A stretch of 45,374 nt of DNA from an uncultured Bacilli bacterium (GTDB taxonomy: Bacteria > Bacillota_I > Bacilli_A > RF39 > UBA660). The stretch is taken from positions 1 through 45,374 of the forward strand of contig CAKOLN010000010.1 in the NCBI GenBank assembly GCA_934096075.1. Direction: 5' to 3'. Made by a program: the position numbers and the translations under genes. Of this stretch, positions 8,259 to 16,180 are shown piece after piece (position 1 is the first letter of the stretch; every line of letters begins with the position of its first letter). A model generated the notes under the pieces. That model had not been told where the DNA came from, did not search any database, and was given only the letters and a program-made list of their open reading frames with translations.

Positions 8259-9666
8259 CGTTTTTCTTCTCCTTCTTCTGTTTCTTATTATTTTGTTTTT
8301 CTTCTTCAACTTCTTGTTCTTTATTTTCTTTATTAGTTTCTTCGTTAACTTCTTCAGTATGTTTTTCTAATCTTTTTTGCATTAATCTTTTTCTTCTTTT
8401 TTTGTTTCTTATAAATGTTATTAATAATATCATAAGAAGTAGTATTGTTTCAACTCCAAGAATTAAAATTATCATCATGTAGTTTTCATTTCTTGTTGTT
8501 AATTCTTCTATTATTTTACCATTGTATCTAGACATTGTGTTATTTGTTTTATCATATTCGTAAAAATCTTCTTTATTATTTTCAATGTTTATTCCATATA
8601 TTAAGTAAAATTCTTTATTGTCATTATAAGTGTAAGCTGTTACTTCTTGGTCATTTATGCTTATTGTTACTTTTTTATATCCTGTAGGAATAATTTTTGG
8701 TTCTTTAGGATATATTACTAATCCTGTTGTTTTTATTTCAGTATATTTTGAAAATTTGTTATTGCTTTCATCATATAAGAATAAGCCAATGTTTCCTTGT
8801 TCATCTTTCATACCTACAAGTATAAAGTCAGTTATTGAACTTTTGAATGCAGGTACTTCTATACCATCTATTGTTACTTTAGTTTCTTCATATGTATTTG
8901 GACAAGTTAATGTGCTTGCTCGTTTTACAAGTGTATATTTTTTGTTATCAATAGTGGCTGTTATAGGGTTTTTATCTTCTACTTTAACTGTTACACTATA
9001 TGTTTTTTGGTTACCATTTTGTGCAGTTACAATAATGTCAAATTTATTATCTCCTTCTGATACATCAAATTCTCCTGTACCTGTTAGAGTCGCTGTTGAA
9101 TCTTCTACTGAAGCATTTAATTTAATTTTTTCAGTATCACTTGGTACACTTACTATATATTCTAATTTTTCTTTATCAAATGCTCCATCTAGTTCATAAC
9201 CTTCAACTGTTATTCCAGAAAGATTATTATTTTTAGAATAACTTGCTTCTAGTTCTTGTTGTGTTATTATACTAACTGTTTTAGAGTTTGCAGTTGTTGA
9301 TAATTCTTGTACATCCCAGTTAATTACACTGTAAGATTTTACTCCTATACTAGCACTACCTGATGCGATTGCTTTAAATGTGTAATTATAACTAACTGAT
9401 GTTTTACCACTTGATTGGGCTACATCAGCTACTGATACTTGGCCACTAACTAATTTTAATTTTGAAGTATCATAATTTATTGTGTATTCCCAAGAACCTA
9501 TACCTCCACTTGAATATACGGTAACTGTTGCATTTACAGTGTTTCCGACTACTAAACTACTTCTATTTACTGAAACACTAATTGAAGCTGATGCTGCGTT
9601 TAGTTTAATCATCGATGTGAATGTTAGTAATAGTCCTATAAGTATCACACTTATTTTTTTCTTCAT
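8245..9666 (-). CDS. Membrane-anchored cohesin-like surface protein
   Basis: The 473-aa protein has a signal peptide (MKKKISVILIGLLLTFTSMI...LNAAS), a cohesin-like beta-sandwich at about 26-135 (SISVSVNRSSLVVGNTVNAT, then WEYTINYDTSKLKLVSG), a cadherin-like beta domain (NNLSGITVEGYELDGAFDKE, about 147-230), further beta-rich sequence, and a C-terminal transmembrane helix (MMIILILGVETILLLMILLI, about 390-415) with a charged Lys/Glu cytoplasmic tail. Cohesins bind dockerins, and the gene 14 bp upstream encodes an enzyme with a C-terminal dockerin. The likely role is to hold that enzyme on the cell surface. The cohesin call is from pattern and context; sequence identity to cellulosomal cohesins is probably low. 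AAGGAG precedes the ATG and overlaps the upstream stop. Confidence 0.75.
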   Translation of the reverse strand: MKKKISVILIGLLLTFTSMIKLNAASASISVSVNRSSLVVGNTVNATVTVYSSGGIGSWEYTINYDTSKLKLVSGQVSVADVAQSSGKTSVSYNYTFKAIASGSASIGVKSYSVINWDVQELSTTANSKTVSIITQQELEASYSKNNNLSGITVEGYELDGAFDKEKLEYIVSVPSDTEKIKLNASVEDSTATLTGTGEFDVSEGDNKFDIIVTAQNGNQKTYSVTVKVEDKNPITATIDNKKYTLVKRASTLTCPNTYEETKVTIDGIEVPAFKSSITDFILVGMKDEQGNIGLFLYDESNNKFSKYTEIKTTGLVIYPKEPKIIPTGYKKVTISINDQEVTAYTYNDNKEFYLIYGINIENNKEDFYEYDKTNNTMSRYNGKIIEELTTRNENYMMIILILGVETILLLMILLITFIRNKKRRKRLMQKRLEKHTEEVNEETNKENKEQEVEEEKQNNKKQKKEKKNDEKN

Positions 9667-9680
9667 TTATTTTCAACTCC

Positions 9681-11885
9681 TTATAATCTTATTTCTTTTA
9701 AGATATGTTTTTGTACTCTTAGTAAGTCTTTTATTGTTATGTTATTGTCTACATCAGTGTCTCCTGCTTCCTTATAAGCATTTGTTAATACTGATTCTTT
9801 TAAGATATGCTTTTGTACTCTTAGTAAATCCTTTATTGTAACTAAGCCATCTCCATCTACATCTCCATTAACAACTATATCAAAGACTTTTGTTTCTCCG
9901 TTTGAACTTTTAATTTCTAATTTATCTCCAGTTCTTAAATTTATAGCATTTGTTATAGTTTTTCCACTTGAATCTTTGTAAACTACTGTACTAGTTGGAT
10001 CAGCCTTTTTTATGTTGGCTATTAATGAATTAGAAGATGTTCCTTCAGATATATTTTTCATATATGTACCATTAACTTTAACACTAAGTTTTGATAGTAT
10101 ATCATTAATTGATGTTACATTATCGACTTTTTTAACAATTATTTTGTATGTTTTTGTATCTCCACTTTGACTTGTAGTTTTTATTTCTATTATTGTTTCA
10201 TTGTCTTTTAATTCTATTGTTTCTTTATAATCTACTTTTGTTGTTGATTTTGTAGGTGTTACATTAAGTGTGATTTTATCAACTGATTTTATTACATAAT
10301 GAGTATATTCTATAACATCTGGGTCAAATCCAGTTATTGTTTTACCATCTATTTTAATGTTACTTAAAGATGTGTCTGTATCTGCAAGATTTGGTAAACT
10401 TACATTTTCTGGCATATTGTTATAGATTGGAATTATAAAATCAAATGAAGCATTAATGTTTTCTGTCTTTTTTAGAGAATCATATATGTTTTCTCCTTCT
10501 TGAGTAGGAGCCATTATATTACTCATGTATTGTCCTGTAAAATATGTTTTTTTTACGACATTGAATTTTTGAAAGTATAGTGTGTTTTTGTTTTCGTTTA
10601 CATATTGACTTGCGATGAAGTTAGCTCCACCTAGTATTGCATCTCTTCTTGTTTTCCAAGGTCTGCCAAATGAATTTGATGATTCAATATCACATTCTTT
10701 ACCAGCGGCATAATATAAACCTTGTGTCCAATTTGAATATGCTCCGATGTTGTAATAATTATAGTATCCATTTAAGATGCATCCTGAATATGATGTATTT
10801 GCACTTCCACTTACTGGTCCATAAGTTTCTACATCTCCACCTTCTTTACTTACTCTTGCGGCTAGATGTAAAGGACTTACTCCATATGTGTTAGCAGCTT
10901 CCATAAAGTAACCAACATATTCATCTTGAGATAAGTATGATGTTTTAAAGAATGATTTTATTAATTCTTTTGTTTGTACTTCTTTATTAAATTTTACATT
11001 TTCAAATGTGAATATAAATGTTTCACTTAAGAAGTTTCTCGGATCCATGAAGTAAGCATTAACTGCATCATTTACATAGTACCAATTTCCACCTTCTGTT
11101 CCTGATGAACCGGGTATTATGTAATAGTCTAATACTGTAGTGGTAGTACTTTCAATTTTGTTTTTTCCTTGTTCTCCATCTAGTAATTCATTCCAACTTA
11201 TATTTGTATTATATGGAGTAAATATCCAATTCGGATGATTTCTATGCATTCTCATTAGATATGGAATGTATGTAGCAGGAAATTTTTTAGATAATTCTTC
11301 TGCATATTTTTTTTCTGCTTCAGTGTATTCAGATTCATTTAATGTTAATTCTTCTTTAGTTCTTATGTAGTCTCCACATACATATCCTTCTCTTCCATCA
11401 TGATATGATACATAAAGCCAGCCTTCTTCACAACTAGCTTTTGAATTTGTTTTTTCTATTACTTTAACTCTTGTACCAGTTATTATTTTGTCTTTTGTTG
11501 TTGATGAATAACTTGGAGATGTTTTAACACTTATGTAACTAGATGTATTTACTTTTGCTTCATAATCACCTGTTACATAACCAGTATTTCCTGATGATGT
11601 TTCTTTTACAGATATGAAATTGCTACAAGCATATAATGTTTTACCATCATAACTTACTTTGTACCATCCGCCAGAACACCCTGGTCCAGCAATTGTATTT
11701 TTATCTAATATTGTTAATTGTGAGTTATATGGAATTGCTTTATATGTATTTTTTACTTCATTAGTTGGTTCAGTTCTTAAATTTATACCATCTGAATCAT
11801 TTACTATTCCTATTAATTCTGCTTTAAATATAGGCATCATAAAAAATATACTTAATAAAACAAGTAATAATTTTTTATTCTTCAT
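9681..11885 (-). CDS. Secreted glucosaminidase (autolysin) with SH3b domains and C-terminal dockerin
   Basis: This 734-aa secreted protein is a probable peptidoglycan N-acetylglucosaminidase. It has a signal peptide (1-22), two SH3b-type wall-binding repeats (GINLRTEP... and YISVKTSPSYSS...), and a LytD/Bacteroides-type glucosaminidase domain (about 195-480; FMEAANTYGVSPLHLAARVS, KEGGD, GYYNYYNIGAYSN). A cadherin-like domain (SLSNIKIDGKTITGFDPDVI) follows, and the C-terminus is a dockerin. The dockerin has two calcium loops with Asp at positions 1, 3, 5 and 12 (DVDGDGLVTIKD and DTDVDNNITIKD), each followed by LLRVQKHILKE. The DNA coding for the two copies is also nearly repeated (about 9690-9735 and 9795-9840). 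It is the first gene of the operon with the cohesin-like and LCP genes. A likely role is wall remodelling at the cell surface. Confidence 0.88.
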   Translation of the reverse strand: MKNKKLLLVLLSIFFMMPIFKAELIGIVNDSDGINLRTEPTNEVKNTYKAIPYNSQLTILDKNTIAGPGCSGGWYKVSYDGKTLYACSNFISVKETSSGNTGYVTGDYEAKVNTSSYISVKTSPSYSSTTKDKIITGTRVKVIEKTNSKASCEEGWLYVSYHDGREGYVCGDYIRTKEELTLNESEYTEAEKKYAEELSKKFPATYIPYLMRMHRNHPNWIFTPYNTNISWNELLDGEQGKNKIESTTTTVLDYYIIPGSSGTEGGNWYYVNDAVNAYFMDPRNFLSETFIFTFENVKFNKEVQTKELIKSFFKTSYLSQDEYVGYFMEAANTYGVSPLHLAARVSKEGGDVETYGPVSGSANTSYSGCILNGYYNYYNIGAYSNWTQGLYYAAGKECDIESSNSFGRPWKTRRDAILGGANFIASQYVNENKNTLYFQKFNVVKKTYFTGQYMSNIMAPTQEGENIYDSLKKTENINASFDFIIPIYNNMPENVSLPNLADTDTSLSNIKIDGKTITGFDPDVIEYTHYVIKSVDKITLNVTPTKSTTKVDYKETIELKDNETIIEIKTTSQSGDTKTYKIIVKKVDNVTSINDILSKLSVKVNGTYMKNISEGTSSNSLIANIKKADPTSTVVYKDSSGKTITNAINLRTGDKLEIKSSNGETKVFDIVVNGDVDGDGLVTIKDLLRVQKHILKESVLTNAYKEAGDTDVDNNITIKDLLRVQKHILKEIRL

Positions 11886-11908
11886 TTTACCACCGCCTAT
11901 TCTTTTTA

Positions 11909-11936
11909 ATTATACCAAATTTTTATATAGATTTGG
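11909..11936 (-). promoter_or_regulatory. Extended -10 promoter of the surface operon, with overlapping inverted repeat
   Basis: The minus strand has TGGTATAAT (11917-11909), an extended -10 box, with no good -35. The inverted repeat CCAAAT (11936-11931) and ATTTGG (11920-11915) spans the spacer and touches the extended -10, a suitable place for a repressor. The operator role is inferred. Confidence 0.55.
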
Positions 11937-11959
11937 AGTATATTTTTAAATTTTCTTAA

Positions 11960-11994
11960 AAAATTAAAATAATGCCTATTTTAGACATTATTTT
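11960..11994 (-). terminator. Terminator of the hybrid kinase gene
   Basis: On the minus strand AAATAATG..CTA pairs with TAG..CATTATTT, followed by TAATTTTTT. The hairpin overlaps the kinase stop codon. Confidence 0.6.
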
Positions 11995-14206
11995 TTATCC
12001 ATTCTGTTAGTATTTCTTTGCTATTTTTTATCTCTTTTATTAATTCTTCATTTGTGGATACATCATGTTTGTTACATATTTCTATTAAATTAGTTAAACC
12101 AATAAATTCACATAAACCATTTATTTTATCTAATGTACTTTTGTATTCATCAATTAAGTTGTCTTTATTATATTTATTTAAATCTTTTATTAATTCATCA
12201 ATATCATTTAAATATGTTTCTACACTACTTTTATAAAGATTTATATTATTTGCATACATGGAATCAATTACTGATGTATCTATTCCGTGTTCTTCTAAGT
12301 ATGACAAATTATTTGATGTTGAGTTTTCTGATTGAGTTTTAATAGGTTGTTTTTCTGACTCTTTTATATCTTTTGTTATTACTGATTGAACTGATTTATT
12401 TAAAGTATTTAATATTTTCCCTAGTACTTCTTCTAATTCTGGTCTTTGTATTGGTTTACTTAGATAATCTATAAATCCTTCACTTAGATATATTTCTTTC
12501 TTTCCTTCCATTGCATCTGCGGTTAAGGCTACCACTGGTGTGTTAAAGTCTTTTATTTCTTTTAGTTTTTTTAATGTTTCTTCTCCTGACATTGAAGGCA
12601 TCATTATGTCCATAAATACTATATCATATTTATTTGTTTTGCATTTTTCTATTGATTCTTGTCCACTTGTTACTAGTTCTGTTTCTATATTATATTTTCT
12701 TAATATTGTGTCGGCTACTTTTAAGTTTAGACTACTATCATCTACTACTAGTACTTTTACATTATTATATTTTTGTTGTTCTGTTTCATTATGTTCTTCT
12801 AGTATTACTCCTTCTTTTATGTCTTGTGTTAGTGTTACTTTGAATGTTGAACCTTTTCCATATATACTATCTACTGTTATTGTTCCTTTAAACATTCCTA
12901 CTAATTGTTTTGTTATTGCTAGTCCTAATCCTGTTCCTTCGATTGTTGTGTTTTTATCACTTTCTAGTCTTTCAAATTTTTCATATAGGTGTTTTAGTTG
13001 TTCTTCTTTTATTCCTCTTCCTGTATCTTTTACTGTTATTGTTAAGTTACATTTATCATCTTTGTTTTCTGCATCTATTGTGAAATCTACTTCTCCACTG
13101 TCTGTATATTTTATTGCATTTGTTACTAAGTTTGTTATTATTTGTTTTACTTTATTTACATCCCCATATAATACATTTGGTATTTCATCACTTATATTTG
13201 TTACTAGTTTTAAATCTTTTTCTCCTATTCTTGTTTCTAATAGTTTTACTAGTTTTTTTACTTCACTTTTTAGATTATAGTTAGTATTTACCATTTCCAT
13301 TTTTCCTGCTTCTATTTTACTTATATCTAGTATACTATTTACTATATCTAAAAGTATATAACTTGCATTGACTACATCTTTTGCATTAGAGTATATTACA
13401 TTCATATTTGTTTCTGTTTGCATATTTTCTGATAAACCTACGATTGCATTTAATGGTGTTCTTATTTCATGCGACATACTTGATAAGAAATCTGATTTTG
13501 CATTATTTGCTTGGTCTGCTTTATTTTTGGCTAGTTCTAATTGGTTAATAAGTTGCATATCAGGGTTTTCGATTGTATGATACATTATGCAAGTTATAAA
13601 AGCATGAAGTGATAACATTAATGTTAATTCTGGATGTAAATATTGAATTGTCATAACTACGCCACCTAATACTAAGAATATAATTAAAGGGTAGTAATAT
13701 TTAATATTTATTTTCTTTAAGTGAGTAAATAATAAAATTGAGCAAAATAGAATTAGTAATCCACTTACAACATAAACAAAATTAGCAGCTATTCCATATG
13801 AGTATGCAGCACCATTATTAATATAATAATCTAAAGGTAATATTAAAATCATTAGACTGCTAAATATTCCAATCATTATGCCTAAAGTTTTTAAAAATTT
13901 AGTTTTTTCTTCATTTTGAATAGAAACAATCACTACATAATAAGTAAAAAATAAAGTCCATAGTACTAAATATATTAATATTAATTTTAAAAATAACATT
14001 AAAACTCCTTGACTAACACTTATTACTCCACGAATAGCTAATGTAGTTGGTAATATTTCTATTAACAATCCAATAATATTTGTTATTATTAATACACTAT
14101 ATATTTTATTTTCTTTTGTTGCTTTTTTATCTTTTGTAAAAAATAATACTGCAGTTAATAGACTATAAAAAATACTGATTATTGAAAAAAATATTCCGTT
14201 TTGCAT
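11981..14206 (-). CDS. Hybrid sensor histidine kinase with receiver and degenerate HPt domain
   Basis: The 741-aa protein has a multi-helix membrane sensor (about 1-215, seven or so segments), a dimerisation domain with the phospho-acceptor His in SSMSHEIRTPLNAIVG (H246), an ATPase domain (NLVTNAIKYTDSG, DTGRGIKEE, GTGLGLAITKQL), and a receiver domain with phospho-acceptor Asp in VFMDIMMPSMSG (D533). The last 110 residues look like an HPt bundle, but where HPt domains have HxLKG this one reads DKINGLCEFIG, so the acceptor His appears to be lost. No partner regulator gene is adjacent; the nearest is the dead one at 5667-6290. The ATG at 14206 has AGGTGAAGG five bases upstream; the GTG at 14215 lies inside that site. 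The signal sensed is unknown. Confidence 0.9.
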   Translation of the reverse strand: MQNGIFFSIISIFYSLLTAVLFFTKDKKATKENKIYSVLIITNIIGLLIEILPTTLAIRGVISVSQGVLMLFLKLILIYLVLWTLFFTYYVVIVSIQNEEKTKFLKTLGIMIGIFSSLMILILPLDYYINNGAAYSYGIAANFVYVVSGLLILFCSILLFTHLKKINIKYYYPLIIFLVLGGVVMTIQYLHPELTLMLSLHAFITCIMYHTIENPDMQLINQLELAKNKADQANNAKSDFLSSMSHEIRTPLNAIVGLSENMQTETNMNVIYSNAKDVVNASYILLDIVNSILDISKIEAGKMEMVNTNYNLKSEVKKLVKLLETRIGEKDLKLVTNISDEIPNVLYGDVNKVKQIITNLVTNAIKYTDSGEVDFTIDAENKDDKCNLTITVKDTGRGIKEEQLKHLYEKFERLESDKNTTIEGTGLGLAITKQLVGMFKGTITVDSIYGKGSTFKVTLTQDIKEGVILEEHNETEQQKYNNVKVLVVDDSSLNLKVADTILRKYNIETELVTSGQESIEKCKTNKYDIVFMDIMMPSMSGEETLKKLKEIKDFNTPVVALTADAMEGKKEIYLSEGFIDYLSKPIQRPELEEVLGKILNTLNKSVQSVITKDIKESEKQPIKTQSENSTSNNLSYLEEHGIDTSVIDSMYANNINLYKSSVETYLNDIDELIKDLNKYNKDNLIDEYKSTLDKINGLCEFIGLTNLIEICNKHDVSTNEELIKEIKNSKEILTEWIKNNV

Positions 14207-14223
14207 GACCTTCACCTAGTGTA

Positions 14224-14232
14224 ATTATACCA
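14224..14232 (-). promoter_or_regulatory. Extended -10 promoter of the hybrid kinase
   Basis: TGGTATAAT on the minus strand ends about 18 nt before the kinase ATG. It is the same extended -10 as upstream of the surface operon, and no clear -35 is seen. Confidence 0.5.
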
Positions 14233-14258
14233 CAGAAAAAAAGAAATAAATAAATAAT

Positions 14259-16097
14259 TTATCTCTTTTTAGACAATGTTTGACTTTTTTCTATAATTAG
14301 TTGTAGCTTTTCATTATTTGAATATTCTTGAACTAATTTTTCTCCTATTTCTTTTAGTGCTTCATATTTTACTTTACCAACTGAAGTTCTTGGTAATTCT
14401 TTCATGACATTTATTATGTTTGGCCATTCTTCTTGAGGTAGCACTTTTTTTATAGTATTTAGTATGCTATTTATTGCTTCTTCTTCACTTAAACCAGTAA
14501 AATCATCTAATGATAAATGCAATACTAATTTTTCTTTATGATTTGTTATTTTACAATTTTTTATATTTCTATCAACTTTAATATCTTCTATTATGTCTAA
14601 TGTATTTATTTCTCTACTGTTTATAACTATCGGTTCAACATATCTATCAATTACTGTCAAACAGCCATCTTTATCTAGAACTGCATAATCTTTTGTGTTA
14701 TACCAACGAGTTCCATCTTTATCAATTAATATCGCTTTTTCTGTCAAATCAGGTCTATTGTAGTATTCGTTCATAAGACAAGGCCCGGTTATAAATAATT
14801 TACCTCTTTGATTGTATGATAATGGTTTTAATGATGCATCAGTTATTCTTACATTATTAAATGGAAGTGGTATGCCAGCGGTTCCTATTTTATTACAATT
14901 AGGATGTGTCATAGTAAATGTTGTGTTTATTTCAGAAGCACCATATCCAGCATTTAAATATATACCAGTTTTATTGTAAAAAGTTTCTGCTGCATTTAAT
15001 TCACATCTTTCTCCACCTATATAACCAAATTCTAAATTTTTTCTAATTCTTTCAATGTCTTTCTCTTTCATATTTTGAAGAGGACTCCATAAATATTGAG
15101 ACCAAATTCCTAAGTTAACATCATGTTTTTTAAAATATCCTTGCATTTTATCATAAGATAAAAATAGTTCTATTATGTTTTCAGCTCCTTGACTTAGTGC
15201 TGCATGCGCGATGTCTGAATCCCAAAAAGCTAAGAATGGTGGTACTAATGCTAAATGTTTTGTTCCTCTTTTAAATCCAAATCCACCTATTTTTTGTTGA
15301 AAACCTAATGCATTGTTGGCATCATGTGAAATTAAGATTGCTTTATTAATACCTGTAGTTCCACTAGTGAAGGGAATATTACAAGGCATTCCTTCTTCGT
15401 ATATTTCTTGTACTTCTTCATCTTTAATAGTTGTTCCTAACATTAAAAAGTCATTTAATTTCATTGCATTTTTAATGTTTTTACCACTCATAAAATCTTT
15501 TAATGTTTTTAGTCCAAAAATTAATCTTTCAGGATTATATATTGGAGTTGAATAAGTTAAAGGCATACTTACTTTAATTGCTTTTGAAAATCTTTCATCG
15601 TTAACAACTTTAGAAATTTTATCTTCAATTATATCTAGTGTAAATATCATTTTAGGATTAACATTTGCCATTTGTTCATATAATCTGTTTATTCCATTGT
15701 CATTAATTGCAACATCTAATACATTCAAATTGCAAGTTATTAGTCCTAAAGATGTTGATGCATATTTTATTGCGTATAATTCTGGTGTAGCTAAAGCAAT
15801 AACACAAATGACATCACCTTTTTTTAGTCCCATGCTTTGAAATGCTTTTTCATATTGCCAAACCATTTTTTCAAATTCACCAACTGTAATTTTTTTTAAA
15901 CCACGATTGTTTAACATTATACGATTTTTATCATCACCTATTTCTTGAAATAAGTAATCTTTTTGAGACATTTTTGGTAATTTCAAGTCAAATATTTTTT
16001 GGTCATACCATTGTTCCCAAATTCTATCTTTTTCTATATTTCCAGTTATAGTTCTATTTAGTTTTTGTCTTTTTTCATCTTTTACTATATTTTCCAT
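14259..16097 (-). CDS. AMP-binding (ANL superfamily) acyl-CoA synthetase-like enzyme
   Basis: The 612-aa protein belongs to the adenylate-forming superfamily that activates a carboxylic acid with ATP, usually to acyl-CoA. It has the P-loop IPFTSGTTGINKA (about 241-253), an aromatic motif YGASEIN, the hinge region RWYNTKDYAVLDKDG, a later DRYVEPIVINSREI, and the C-terminal catalytic Lys in RTSVGKVKYEAL. The length fits a long-chain fatty acid-CoA ligase or a similar acid activator. It stands alone between the kinase and HelD genes. Its acyl substrate cannot be read from the sequence. The start ATG at 16097 follows a GGGGAG/GGTGA ribosome site. Confidence 0.88.
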   Translation of the reverse strand: MENIVKDEKRQKLNRTITGNIEKDRIWEQWYDQKIFDLKLPKMSQKDYLFQEIGDDKNRIMLNNRGLKKITVGEFEKMVWQYEKAFQSMGLKKGDVICVIALATPELYAIKYASTSLGLITCNLNVLDVAINDNGINRLYEQMANVNPKMIFTLDIIEDKISKVVNDERFSKAIKVSMPLTYSTPIYNPERLIFGLKTLKDFMSGKNIKNAMKLNDFLMLGTTIKDEEVQEIYEEGMPCNIPFTSGTTGINKAILISHDANNALGFQQKIGGFGFKRGTKHLALVPPFLAFWDSDIAHAALSQGAENIIELFLSYDKMQGYFKKHDVNLGIWSQYLWSPLQNMKEKDIERIRKNLEFGYIGGERCELNAAETFYNKTGIYLNAGYGASEINTTFTMTHPNCNKIGTAGIPLPFNNVRITDASLKPLSYNQRGKLFITGPCLMNEYYNRPDLTEKAILIDKDGTRWYNTKDYAVLDKDGCLTVIDRYVEPIVINSREINTLDIIEDIKVDRNIKNCKITNHKEKLVLHLSLDDFTGLSEEEAINSILNTIKKVLPQEEWPNIINVMKELPRTSVGKVKYEALKEIGEKLVQEYSNNEKLQLIIEKSQTLSKKR

Positions 16098-16151
16098 TAT
16101 TCACCACTCCCCAGTTGATTTTTATTTTACCATTTTTTTGCAATTTTTCAA

Positions 16152-16180
16152 GTAAAAAGGTAAGATTACTTGCTTGCCTT
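16152..16180 (-). terminator. Terminator of the six-gene operon ending in helD
   Basis: On the minus strand AAGGCAAG pairs with CTTACCTT (one mismatch) across an 8-nt loop and is followed by TTTTA. It overlaps the helD stop codon. Confidence 0.6.

Noticed and set aside
1936..13580. Many plus-strand ORFs of 60-250 aa opposite the real genes (for example 12540-13280, 8657-9199)
   Set aside because: They lie antisense to genes with clear domains, lack ribosome sites and have low-complexity Ser/Phe/Ile composition. They are shadows.
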